A stretch of DNA of 64,000 nucleotides from Rhynchopus euleeides (lineage: Eukaryota; Euglenozoa; Diplonemea; Diplonemida; Diplonemidae). Of the stretch, positions 18,851 to 30,330 are shown piece after piece. Under the pieces are notes generated by a model. The model made no database searches. It saw only the letters and a list, made by a program, of their open reading frames with translations, and was not told the DNA's origin. A program made the position numbers and the translations under genes. Position 1 is the stretch's first letter. Every line of letters begins with the position of its first letter. The stretch covers positions 434,001 through 498,000 of the forward strand of contig OY723238.1 in assembly GCA_963210315.1 (NCBI GenBank), given 5' to 3'.

Positions 18851-21800
18851 GGCTAGCGCAATGTGTGTGTGTCGGGACACTGCCCTCACAAGAAGGACGG
18901 TGGAATCAGTGTGGGTACAGGGGTCCAACTTGAACCCGGTGCCCGCACTGTGACAACAAGATCAACGTGGCAACGTGTGGGGTGGGGGAGCACAAAGCTT
19001 GAAGGGAGCGAGGCAGGGTGGGTGGGCGGATGGGTGGGCGGCGACCCGCCTCGCTGTGAGGCTGCTATGGGCTGGGCCAGGCCAAACCAAACCAACCCCA
19101 TAATGAAAGGGCATCAGCCGCTACACCCCACAGAAGACTAGCTGGGCCTGCTGCCGAAAGCTGTGCTTAACGTGATCCTGCCGTTGTCCATGATGCTCAC
19201 AGCACAGCGGTGACGGGCACTCGGGGGACACGTTTAACTCACCAGTCACTGAGTGAGGCTGATGCCTGCCGTGCAGCATTGTGTATTGTGTAAGTTAAAT
19301 AAAGCAAAAACAAGAATCGCGACCCCCTCCTCCCCTCCCCTCCCCTACCCTCCACCCCCCTCACTCGTTTCAGTGTAACCCATGTTCTGTGTGTGGGGAG
19401 GGGGGGGCGCCCAGCATTTGGAGCGTATGCCATGACACATGCTGCCGTGGCATGGAACAGGGAAGTCTACAAAAAGACCGCTCCTCCGCACGCTGTGCTG
19501 TATGACAGAGCGAGGGCAGGGTGTTTAACGCCAAAAACACAGTCACATTCAACACGCACGGGTTAGGGGGGTCCTCTCACCCATGTCTGTGCTGCTGTCA
19601 GGCTAGAGTGACGCAACTCAGAGCATGGCCTCTCCTGCAACACCCTGCTGTGGTCACAGGGTGCCTGTGGTGTGCATTAGAGTGTAAAAGAGGGCTGCAA
19701 AAGAAGTGCAGAAAGGAGGGCGGGGCAAAAACTAATGCAACCGAGTGAATCTCAAGAGAGAAGGTAGCAACGACAGTTTGCCGGGTGTGGGGGGGAGGGG
19801 GGGTGGGTGGGGGTCGCAAATATCCGGCGTAAGATACAAGGGCACAGAAAGGTACACCCCCCCCCCCCCCCCAGTTGTGAGCACATCCCTCACACGCTCG
19901 GAAAGTGCCCGTTACTCACAGCTACAACCGCTCTGATGAATTTTCCTTTGCGTTTTGCTACGTTGACGCGTCGGGTAGTTCCACACAAGAAATACCACGG
20001 ACGCACAAACATATGAGAAGCTCCGCTGCGCTTCGACTCCTTCAGTGTGTCTGTCGCATTTCCTCTGACACACAGGTGTGTCTGGTACAAAACCCCCCCC
20101 CCCCTCCCAAAACTGGTTCCTTTATGGTTGCAGCTGCGGTATGTCGGATTCCGCTCGCACGAGTGTGTATACTTAGGAATACGAGTATATAAATAACCCG
20201 GGCGGAGTACCGGGTTTCCGGTAATACCACCCGTTGACGGGGCAGATTCATGACGAGTAAAGAAACATCCCACCCGGGCAACAAAAAAAACGCAACATCC
20301 CCATGGCGCCTCCCCAAAGCAGCCAGCACACCAGCACTCTGCCAATCACTTGAGAGAGACGTGGCGTTTGCATTGGCGGAGCTTGAGGAGCAGCACGCCA
20401 GCGGCACGCTGTAAATTGTTTGAGAGGGAGAGAAGGATACATCTTCACTGCCGTGCCAAAACCGGTGCGCTTTTGGCGCATGTCCCCCCCTTAGGCGAAA
20501 CTGAGCGAAGAACCTCCTCCCGAGAGAGCCAAGAATGAGAGGAACAGTGCAGCCCCTGACCCCCCCCCCTACGCCGGGCCTACGGGGGGTTGGCAGAAGG
20601 TGCTCGGCAGAGCACAACCGGGCTCAAAAGGGAGGGAGGTGCTGATGGGAGGAGGAGGGATGGTGTGCTTGAATAAGCTGCGCGAATATGAAGGCCAGGA
20701 AAGAAAAACGGGTAGGCTGGGCGGGAAAAGGGCGCATGCACGGAAACCAGGTGACCCCAGGCACAGGGGGAGGGTGGGGTGGTCTGGTGTCTGTTGCACT
20801 GCGGGGTGGGGGGTTTTTGGGTGCTTTGGAGCAGGCCACCACCCACACGGGCGTTACCCCGATGAAACGAGTGGCGGAAGCAGTGGGCGGCAAGGTTTGA
20901 CCCCCCACCTTTCTAAACCTTTTCCCCATCTCTTGATGACGGAATGGCGTCACACAAGAGCTAGGTAGGGCGCCTTCCCTTCCAGAGATCCAACTCCTAA
21001 ATGAGCCCCAAACGCAGTGGAGACTACGGTGTTCGCACGCGACGATGCAATTGAGCTTAACAGCGTTGCTAAATGCATTTTGTCATCGCCTAGCAATTGA
21101 TGCCATCCTCCCTGCCTCTGGCGGGACCACACACACACACGTGAATCTTTTTATATTAGTGTAGACACACACCGAGCACTTGCTCTTGGTGTGATCTCCA
21201 CTGTCTTAACACACACACACACACACAGTGGGAAGCGCTGGAACTGTTGAGGATCTTGTCCTGCAGGCGATAACACGCGGGTGCCTTATCCCAATTCAGC
21301 AACTCGTCACGGTATTTTGTTGAAAACTAATGGGTGGATGGGAGGGGCACTGGGCAGAGCCACGCCCCCCCACCTGTGGCGGTGGGGAACGTGTGTTGTG
21401 GGGGGGTGGGGTGCCCTGAAGTGCAGGGGAAATGAATGAGTCCCCCACCACGACTGGGTCAAAACCAGAGTCAATCCAGAAGCTCCGCAGCAAGGGGGGG
21501 GGGGGCTCCGGCACGCCAAAGCTTTGTTCTTTCGTGGCGGAAAGCGTGAAACGCAACAACTGCCGAGATCGGATCAAGCAAAGCGGCGACGTCTCTGAGA
21601 CGACCCGCGCATATCCGCCCCCCCCCCCCTCCGCGCGGACACAGGCATCGAACCACACCCTGTGCTGCTGGCTCATGCTGGAAAGCATGAGTTATACAGG
21701 ACAGGGGGTCAGGGACAGAGTGAGGGGGAGGGGGGGATATTTTAGGGAAGGGTGGTGGGCCCAGAGTTTTCAGCCAGGACCAGGGTGCGATGTTTCGTCC

Positions 21801-22700
21801 GTTGCTTCGCGGCCCGTTTTTCGTTTTTGCTCATCTTCGATATTTTTTTCGCCACCCCCCCCCCCCCCCGTTCGCTCGTCAAAATATACAAAGCAAAAGG
21901 AAGAAACACGCAAGAAGGAAAACCGCTGCCGCGAGGTGGGCCTCGAGAGAGCGGGGAGAATGAAAGTTGGCGTGCTCCAAAAGGCAGAACACCCCACCCC
22001 CACACAGCCTGCCGTGCCGGGGCATGCCAAGGATCCGTGCGGCGGCATAATGTTTCCTCAGTAGGCTACGCCAATCTGTCAAAAAGAAATAAACACGACC
22101 ACGCCGGAAGGTGCAGGGGAGGAGGGACACTGCATCGCATTAGCGCACACAGACTGGCCACGTCACAGATCCACTGCAGTGGTGGGATTGGTGCACGTGA
22201 AGTGGCTTGACTGGCCACCACTGCTGTTTCCTAGACGACCGTGGGCGACGTTGGCACTTTCGCCGCACACCGACCAGAGTGACCATGCGGTGGCATTGCG
22301 TCCTGTGAGCGTCTGCATCACAGAATCCCCTACAGCTGTCCTCAGAGTGTAAGGTAGTCGGGGCTAGGTTCTCGAAGGGTTATTGGCTAGAAACGCGTCT
22401 GTTTATTTGTTGGGGTTGCTGGTTGCACATATTCGTTTTTCACGGGATATCCACACCTTAGGGATGCGAGAGGCAACACATGGCCTGCGCAGGGGCCAAC
22501 TCAATACACGGTCACCACACACACACACACACACCTGGCACACAATCAACACACACATGACATTCTTTGTTTCGTGATGGCTGCACCTAGCGGGTCAAAC
22601 CCACTCAGAACATGGCCACTACACTTGACGCTCCCAGTCTCACATATCTCACTGCACTTGATTATTTTTGTTGGGGTTCAGCACCACCACCACCTCCTCC
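18851..22700. other. Long gene-free stretch
   Basis: Nearly 3.9 kb downstream of the kinase gene without a recognisable protein family on either strand. It holds G/C homopolymers, (AC)n runs (about 21191-21228 and 22518-22543), and AT-richer segments. A diverged multi-exon gene or RNA gene cannot be excluded, but nothing was seen that supports one. Confidence 0.4.
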
Positions 22701-24395
22701 TCATTCATCTGCGAACAGGCTCCCCCCTGACGGGTGCACGAAGTCATACGAGACCAGCTCCTGCGGAGCCGGCCTCTCTCCAGGCGTCTTCCTGAGGCAG
22801 GCCTTCAGCAGCCTGTGCAGTGCCGGGGACACCGCCTCCGGGATCGGGGGGTGCACATCGGACACGGTGCGCAGCATCACCGTCGCCGGGTTCAGGTCGC
22901 CGTAGGGCCGCACCCCCGTCACCATCTCCAGCACGGAGCACGCGAAGGACCATACATCCGCAGCAGAGTTGTGCGGCAGCCCCTCGATCACCTCCGGCGG
23001 CAGATACCCCGGAGTCCCCACACAGGAGTAGCGCACGCCGCCATCCCCCAACAGGGCCGACACGCCGAAGTCGCACAGCTTGAGGTAGCCGTCTGTCCCG
23101 AGGAGGATGTTGGACGTCTTCACATCGCGGTGCACCACATTCTGGCTGTGGAGGTACCCCAAGCCGGACAGCACATGCCCTGCCACACGCGACACGCAAC
23201 CCTCCGGCAGGCACGGCGGCGGCGGCGGCACCGCCGGCGGCGCGCCATACCCCGAGGCGGCGTGGAAGGACCCCGCCACACCGCTGCCCTCGCCCTCCTC
23301 GCTGTCGCTCTCCCCGAAGGGGTCGGTGACGTAGGACCGGCAGGACGTGCCTGCGCGCGACTGCTGCGACGCCGTTTCAACGTCGTGGCTGGCTGACGAC
23401 CCTGCCCCGCCGGCACCCACGCCGCGCCGCGCGCTGCCCACCCTGGAGGAGGAGGCCGCACTGCCCCACCACGGCGGGGCGCCGTGATGCATCCCTGAGG
23501 AGGCGTCGGAACCTGACCTGGACATGTCGTCCGCAACGCTGGTCGCGGCGTAGAGGTCCTCCAGGGCAGCCTTGTCGAGGGAGCCGCGTGGCTTGAAGAT
23601 GCCGCCGAAGGAGCAGCCGCCGCCGTGCGCAGAGGAGCCGACGAGCGGGATGCAGGCGTTCCGCCCCAGGCCCCGCGGGGCGCTGCCGCTGCTGGCGGTG
23701 CTGCTGCTGCTGGGGGCGCCGCGTTGCGGGAGGAGCCTCCCCTTCACATACCACAGCCTGTTCAGAAGATCCCGCACAGAGCCAAACCTGCAGTGCTCCA
23801 TCACCAAGCTGTACTCCATCAGCGACCTGTTGTACGTATGCCCGTAGTACCGCACGATGTACTTCCCCAGGGAGGCGGCGCCGGTGCCTCCGTTTGCCGT
23901 GAGCTTCTGCCAGATTCCCAGCTCGCGTTTGACAAGCTCTTCGACGCGGCGGGGCCCGCTTGCCGGGTGGGGGTGTGCCGGGTCTGCGCCTGCCGCAGGT
24001 GGTGGCATCCGGAGACCGTCGGAGGGTGTGGGGGCGGGGTGGGGTGCGTAGGCACCCCCCGCAGCGGCCTGGCGGGACTCGAGGGACACCTTCTTCACCG
24101 CGACGGCGCGCCGCCCCCCACCCGCGCCGCCCCCCGCGGCGGGGCGGCCCAGGTTCCCCTCCAGCACCCCGGAGTAAACACGCCCGTGCGCCCCGAAGCC
24201 CAGGAGGCTGTTGAGGTCCACCACAAGCGACGCCTTCTCCTTCCCATCCGCACGCGGCGTGGCGCCGCCACCCCCGCCACCACCCCCAACCGCCTCGGCT
24301 GCTGCAGGGGCGGGGGCCGGGGCACCCTCCCGGCCTGCCTTCTTCACCACCTCTCCCTCCTCCCTCTCCGCCTCCTCCTGCTCCTCCTCCCCACC

Positions 24396-24482
<87 letters not shown>

Positions 24483-26447
24483 ATGTGCCACCATCCCCGG
24501 AAGAGGTGGCAGGCAGGGAAGCGGTGGCGGCGGCTCCGCCGCCGCCGCCTCCTCCCCGCCAGCGGGGCGCGGGTCGAACAGACGGGGTGCTGCGGCGGGC
24601 GACACGTGACTGCCGCCGGAGGCGCAGCGCGCGGGCAGCACGCTCCCTGCTGCGGAGCTGCTGCCCCTCCCCCGAGCGGGGCTGCTGCACCCCGAGGCAG
24701 TGCCGTATGACGCGCGGAACCCCTCCGAAAGGTTCAGGGTTTTCAAAGAGTTTGCACTCCCCTTATGCGCCAGCACCGGGGTGCCCCCCGCACAGCCCAC
24801 CGGCGGCGACATGCTGGGCGACGCAGAAGCCGTGGTGCCGCCCCCGCCCCCGCCAACCCCAGCCTCCGTGTCGGTGTCGCCGCCCCACCTGCTCTCCGCC
24901 ATGGGAATCCCAGCGAAGATGTCAGGTGTTGGGGACCTCGCCTCACGCCCGCAGTGGACACGCATGCTTTCCTCCATCGCCTGCACCGCCTGCGAGGCAG
25001 AGACGGAGGTTGAAGGTTGGGCAGGCATGGGCATCACCGCCTGTGCCCTGCAGAACAGAGGAGACGGCAGGCTGGAGAAGTGCGACACTGTCGTGCCGGA
25101 TGCAGAGGAAGGTGAAGCAGCCCCCACACACCCCCCCTCCCCGGTGGAGCCGGACCCCAGGGTCCCCAGGGTGGCGGCAGCCGCAGTGGTGGGGGTGGTG
25201 GCGGTGGCGGCGCCCGCATCGCCCGCCCCCCTCCCCGGCAGCGCCCCGCCGGGCATGGGGAACGTGCCGTTCCTGACGTACTGCTCCACCCAGCTCCTCT
25301 TCCACGATGAGTCGGCGGAGGGGGTGCCGAGAGAGTGCGGCGGCGTCAGCGGGTCCAGAGGCGTTGGCCCCCCGGAGGGCTGCCCAGGCAGGGGTGGGGG
25401 GGGGATCGACCCAAGGGTGAGCGGGGGTGATCCGACGATGGAGGATTTTGCCCTCTCGAAGAACCTGCGGAGCTCGTCGTCGAATCTGCGGGCGTCGATG
25501 CGAGCCTCGGAGGAGGGCAGGGTGGTGCCCTGCAGGCTGGCGACACGCCTCTCGTTGGCGGCGGAGACGTTTGAGAGAAGCTCATTGCGGGATGTGGTAC
25601 TGTTCACTACAACGTCCCTCATGGTGCGCGACCGTTGACTCCGGTACTCCTCCCAGGTCTCCAAGGCAGATTTGAGCTGTCGGTACGCACGCTTCATCCT
25701 CTCCGGGCTGCGGCATCCCTCTCCTACGCCCCGCGCCATGCCGCGCAGCTCGTGCCCCGTCATATCCCACTCCACGCCAGACAGCGCCACAGCAACCCCA
25801 TCCCGATCGACCCCCGCGGGGAACACCGCAGACACCTTGGTTGCCAGCCCCTCCATCACAGCCTCCCTCCTGCGCGACCTCTCGTCCTCTGCCTCCTTCC
25901 GCACCTCTTCCTCCAAGAGGAAGGCGTAGCCGTCGGACACACCGCCTGCGGCGCAGATGTCAGGGTTCTCAAGATACGCCACAACGCGATCTTCCGTTGG
26001 GTTCGCCGGAGGGACGAACAGAAGCTTCCCAGGGGAGAGCGGTGCGGCTGTGCCGGGCACGGCAGAGCTATCCCCACGCCTGCGCAAAGCGGTGTTCGGG
26101 GGGTGTGGCCCGGTGGCCCGCGGGGGTGCTGGCGGAGGGGGTACGGAGGGGACAGCTGCTGTGCTGCGAGCGGATGTGGGGGCCACCTTCCCGGCGTGGC
26201 GGTAGGTCAGCGGTGAGGACGCCGAGTGGCGGGACCTAGCAGAGGCGGAGGCAGCGCCACCGGTAGACCCCTGCGTTAGGAGTCGTGGGGTGGCCCTGGG
26301 GGCGGTGTCATCGTCGCGCGGTGTGCCGCTTCCGTGAGGGGGCCCTGCAACGATGCCCCCTCCCACTGCGCCTGGGGAGGCGCCGTTGAAGAGGATGTTG
26401 TGCACATGGGGCAGCACGGAGGATCTAGACTTGCTTCCGCGCTTCAT
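22701..26447 (-). CDS. Large MAP3K/STE-like protein kinase with polyQ tract
   Basis: An intact 1248-residue protein starting MKRGSKSRSSVLPHVHN. Residues 1 to about 650 are mostly low-complexity (Ser/Pro/Gly/Ala) with a short charged helical segment around 165-330. A glutamine run (about 655-682) and an acidic EEEQEEAEREEGE stretch precede the kinase domain (about 735-1240). Motifs: glycine loop GFGAHGRVYSG, AVAVKKVSL (ATP-binding Lys), HRDVKTSNILL (catalytic loop), CDFGVSALLG, GTPGYLPPEVIEG, and ADVWSFACSVLEM. The GTPGYLPPE and DVKTSN forms fit STE/MAP3K kinases. About 200 residues of serine/glycine-rich sequence are inserted between the hinge (YSLVMEHCRFGSVRDLL) and helix E. It probably phosphorylates a MAP2K; that is family inference. 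Confidence 0.85.
24401..24483 (-). repeat. CAG trinucleotide tract (polyglutamine)
   Basis: About 27 uninterrupted CAG codons on the coding strand of the kinase gene. The purity of the codon suggests recent slippage and probable length polymorphism. Confidence 0.95.
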
Positions 26448-27064
26448 CGTGCCGTGGGGGTGGGGGGTGTGGGGGGGGGGGGGGGAAGGGGGGGCTGTGG
26501 ATCAGAAGAAAGAAGAACGAAGAACGGGAAAAAGAGGGGGGGGGGAAGCACAAAAGGTTGATCTCCTCTGAAAGGCCTCTCTCTCTCTATCTCTCTCACT
26601 CTCTCTCGCTCCGCAGGTTGTGAAGTTGGGCTGCGAAATAACTGCCTTCGCTCCGTGCCACTCTGTGTCAGAACTGTGCCACTGTATAACCAGTTGTGTG
26701 TGAGAGGCAAGCTCGCGCTGTTTCTGACTTTCCTGCGTACGACTGAATTTCAAATCAGCGTGCCGGCAGCACCTCGGAAGGCGAGGAAACCGGAACCCGC
26801 TGTCCAACACCAGAGACTTCCTTGCAACTCTGAGCGAAGCCTCTTGCGGCAGCCAGATGTGGAGGCAGGGTGTCAGCCCCCCCCCCCCCTCCCCTCCTCA
26901 ACGAGCTGGAGGAGCTCGCCTCTGGATCACAGTGACAGGGGGGTGGGGGGGGGGGGGGGTAGTGAAATAGAAGGAGAGGGAAGCACAAGAATGATCTCCT
27001 TCACTCGTTAGGGTGGTGGGGGGGGGGGGGCACCCCTGTTGTTAAAGGTGGCGTTGGGGTGCGT
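26448..27064. other. Gene-free 5' flank of the kinase gene
   Basis: Contains poly-G runs (26468-26481, 26536-26545, 26939-26959), a CT-rich stretch (26578-26610) and poly-C (26879-26889). No gene was recognised. It probably includes the kinase 5' untranslated region. Confidence 0.45.
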
Positions 27065-27070
27065 GTGTGT

Positions 27071-27271
27071 GGTTATAAAGTTTTAAGGCGGTGTCGCCCT
27101 GCACGGGCAGTAGCACCTCCCCTTCAGTATCGCACTCCCGAAGGATTCCCCAACACGACGTGACACCGGTTTCGACGCGTACTCTTCGTACCCCTCCCCC
27201 CGGCCGCGTCTCTTCAGCGAAGAACCGGGGATAATCGGACCAGGGCTAGCTAAACCCTGGTGGTGTCACGG
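27071..27271 (+). repeat. 200-bp retroposon-like repeat, copy B
   Basis: Full-length copy from GGTTATAAAG to TGGTGTCACGG, adjacent to a GT run. Internal stems include CCAGGG-CTAGCTAAA-CCCTGG and CTGC-ACGG-GCAG. The match with copy C continues beyond the element to about 27430, so the two also belong to a larger duplication. Confidence 0.85.
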
Positions 27272-27870
27272 GTGGGGTTGGAGAGGGAGAAAAAGGAAGA
27301 AATGAAGTTGCGAAAAAGTCAAACACTGACACGTGAAATCAATAAAAAGGGTGGTATATATCGCCCCCTTGCTGCGACGAAGACACTAAATAGTCAGGCC
27401 GCTTCAAGAGTCTTGAGGGCTAGAAGGAAGAAACAGGTTGCTGATGAGTCTCAGGAGCAGGCACCTTTTGTCCGCCCACATGACCTTCGCCCGAAGGCGA
27501 ACCTCGTCCAGCTTGGCTCGATCGCCACAGAGAAGGGGATCATTCTCCGCTGTGGTGAACATCTTAAAAACCGAGGGTGCAGAGGTGGGGCAGCCCACTG
27601 GTGCGACAGCAGGCCGCCCCCGGATAGCTATAACTAGTGCATAGGAAGAATACGACGGCACACGCAACAGATGCCGAAGGCACAACGGCGGGTCACTTTT
27701 AACCACCAGAGGAGTGGCACTCCCGAGGGGTGGGGAAGGGGGGGTAGTCACAACACTTTCGAAGGAAGTAAAGGGGCAAATGGGATGTTTTGTGCAAGGT
27801 AGAAAGGAAGTCACAACATGAGGCAGGGGGGGTTGCTCATCAGGCCTGGGGGAATAGAGGGTTTGTGTGT

Positions 27871-28071
27871 GGTTATAAAGTTTTAAGGCGGTGTCGCCCT
27901 GCACGGGCAGTAGCACCTCCCCTTCAGTATCGCACTCCCGAAGGATTCCCCAACACGACGTGACACCGGTTTCGACGCGTACTCTTCGTACCCCTCCCCC
28001 CGGCCGCGTCTCTTCAGCGAAGAACCGGGGATAATCGGACCAGGGCTAGCTAAACCCTGGTGGTGTCACGG
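27871..28071 (+). repeat. 200-bp retroposon-like repeat, copy C
   Basis: Full-length, almost identical to copy B, in the second duplication unit. Confidence 0.85.
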
Positions 28072-28240
28072 GTGGGGTTGGAGAGGGAGAAAAGGAAGAC
28101 ATGAAGTTGCGAAAAAGTCAAACACTGACACGTGAAATCAATAAAAAGGGTGGTATATATCGCCCCCTTGCTGCGACGAAGACACTAAATAGTCAGGCCG
28201 CTTCAAGAGTCTTGAGGGCTTGGTGCGTGTGTGTGTGTGT

Positions 28241-28440
28241 GATCAAGAGGTAAGGCGGTGTTGGCCCTGCACGGACAGTGGCACCTCCCCTTCAGTATAG
28301 CACACCTGAAGGTTTCCACAACACGACGTGACAGCGATTTCGACACGTACTCTTCGTACCCGTCCCCCCCGGCCGAGTCTCTTCAGCGAAGAACCGTGGA
28401 TACTCGGACCAGGGCAAGCAAGACCCTGGTTGTGTCATGG
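28241..28440 (+). repeat. 200-bp retroposon-like repeat, copy D (diverged)
   Basis: Follows copy C directly after a GT run. It shares the order GGCGGTGT, CCTCCCCTTCAGTAT, TTCGACACGTACTCTTCGTA, TCTTCAGCGAAGAACC and ACCCTGGTTGTGTCA, with many substitutions, so it is older than B and C. Confidence 0.75.
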
Positions 28441-28723
28441 GTGGGGTTGGAAAATGACTGCAAGTGTTCACGCACTGGCGTGCACTACCGACGGGGTTGG
28501 TTCCTTCCGTGGCATGGGGTGACACGGCACAGGGCAAGAGAAAACGAGGTCGGGGGGACTTAGGGGGGTGGGGGCAGAGGCTGTCTGGAAGCACTGTGTC
28601 ATCCTGAGCAGTCGCACCTCAGATGCAGTGCACGCTGCCTCCAACCAGCAGGGTCAGGAGGTGCTGTGCTGCGAGGCAACGAGCAAGGCAGTGCACCGCA
28701 AGCACACAAGCAGAACAGGTTGC

Positions 28724-29860
28724 CTAAGTGCTACCCTCACGCGGAACGTCACACACGGCACGCACACACACAGAAGAGTAGTACGGCGTGAAGACCCACC
28801 TCCCACACGGGCTGAGTGCAACACCAGAACCCTCTGACGTCACTTGTCCCAAGCACTGCAAGGTGCTGAGGTTGTACAACTCGGCGTGGACACAAAAGAA
28901 CACTGCCACAACATCACCTGGCTGCGACACGGCAAGCACGTACGGGGTGTAAGAGAAAGCGACAGTACGGATGCAGGTGAGGGTGGTTGTGCACCACACC
29001 TTCAAGGACTCGTCGCGAGAGCACGACACCAGGTGCTGCTCGTCCTGAGTCAGGGCGATGTGGTGCACAGCATCTGTGTGCTCAGACAGTGTGTCGGTGT
29101 GGGTGAGGGTGCTGATGTCATACACACGGATGGTGTTGTCGTATGACCCGGTGAAGATCCTCGTAGTCGACACTGCGATCCCAAAAACAGCATGACTGTG
29201 CCGCTCCAGCACTGTGGCACTTGGTGTGCCCTCCAAGTCCCACACACGCACCTTCCCATCATAGTAACCCGACACGAGACGTCCACAGTGTGTCCACGCT
29301 ACACTCCGCACATATGTGTCGTGCTCCTCCAGACACCACACCTGTTCCCACGTTGCTGTCAGCCACACGCAGATGGTGCTGTCATTTGAGCACGTTGTCA
29401 GCCACCTCCCACAGACTGAGAATGCGGTGCACATAATGGGTTTCTCCCCATGTGTGAGGTGCGTCACCACACCAGCAGTCGTGGTGTCAAACACAGTGAT
29501 GTGTCCTTTGTCGTACCCCACTGAACACAGGGTGCCACACCTCGACAGTGTGATGTTCTCTGCATCCACCCTATGCGCACTGTTGTAGACAGCGGGAGCG
29601 TTGACGTGCGGCCACCTGCGGACGAGCTGGACCCCATCCCCAACCTCGAGACCGGTGTTGGCAACGCGCTCTGCATCGTCCAGGTCCTCGTCACACCCTT
29701 CGATGCGTGCCGCCAGCCCTGCAGCCTCCCGGTCTGCGTTGATGGAACCCGCGAACATCTCCTTGACCGCATCCGCCTTCAGGCTGAGCACGGTCCCGCC
29801 ATCCGCAACACCGACGACACAGCTTCGCCCGCTCTCCACATGACACACCGTCACTTCCAT
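28724..29860 (-). CDS. Ubiquitin-like/WD40 propeller family protein, copy 4
   Basis: An intact 378-residue member starting MEVTVCHVESG. It has the conserved ubiquitin-like domain and seven WD40 units. Variable strings: HDTYVRSVAW, SGYYDGKVRVW, RHSHAVFGIAV (the usual GH reads RH), GSYDNTI, EHTDAVHHIAL and CSRDESL. The C-terminal end reads DVPREGST rather than DVPGEGST. The shared 5' flank is replaced after about 20 bases (29861-29880). It has the 3' module (28562-28723). Confidence 0.82.
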   Translation of the reverse strand: MEVTVCHVESGRSCVVGVADGGTVLSLKADAVKEMFAGSINADREAAGLAARIEGCDEDLDDAERVANTGLEVGDGVQLVRRWPHVNAPAVYNSAHRVDAENITLSRCGTLCSVGYDKGHITVFDTTTAGVVTHLTHGEKPIMCTAFSVCGRWLTTCSNDSTICVWLTATWEQVWCLEEHDTYVRSVAWTHCGRLVSGYYDGKVRVWDLEGTPSATVLERHSHAVFGIAVSTTRIFTGSYDNTIRVYDISTLTHTDTLSEHTDAVHHIALTQDEQHLVSCSRDESLKVWCTTTLTCIRTVAFSYTPYVLAVSQPGDVVAVFFCVHAELYNLSTLQCLGQVTSEGSGVALSPCGRWVFTPYYSSVCVRAVCDVPREGST

Positions 29861-30330
29861 CCTTCCCCTCTCTTCGTTCTGTGCACCACCGTACGCCGGG
29901 GGAGGAACCTCTCACCCCTCGCCTCCTGGGTGGGTTTCCAGCGCGGTTCCGATGCCGGATGGTGTGCTCCAGATTCTGTGTCGCTGAGGCTGCGGTTGGC
30001 GGTGATAGTGTGGGAAGGGGATACCAAACCCAAGCGGTCCAAAGAGTTGAGAAAGACACACGGTGCTGCTAACACCCAAAATACACAACAGGAACAACCG
30101 GGTTCTCATTAACTGGGATGCAAACCATGCACGACAGAGGGACACCGCAGAGAACAAGCGGAGGGCTTGGGAGGGTGGGGGCAGAGGCTGTCTGAAAGCA
30201 CTGTGTCATCCTGAGCAGTCGCACCTCAGATGCAGTGCACGCTGCCTCCAACCAGCAGGGTCAGGAGGTGCTGTGCTGCGAGGCAACGAGCAAGGCAGTG
30301 CACCGCAAGCACACAAGCAGAACAGGTTGC

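Larger units (their letters stand above)
27065..28220 (+). repeat. Tandem duplication, 360-bp units at 27065-27430 and 27865-28220
   Basis: The two units are nearly identical, differing by a few bases such as GAAGAAATG versus GAAGACATG, and are exactly 800 bases apart. Between them (27431-27864) lies unique sequence without a supported gene. Each unit begins with the 200-bp repeat. Confidence 0.85.

Noticed and set aside
23625-24710. Long plus-strand frame with polyleucine
   Set aside because: Antisense of the kinase gene; the leucine run is the CAG tract read in the other direction.
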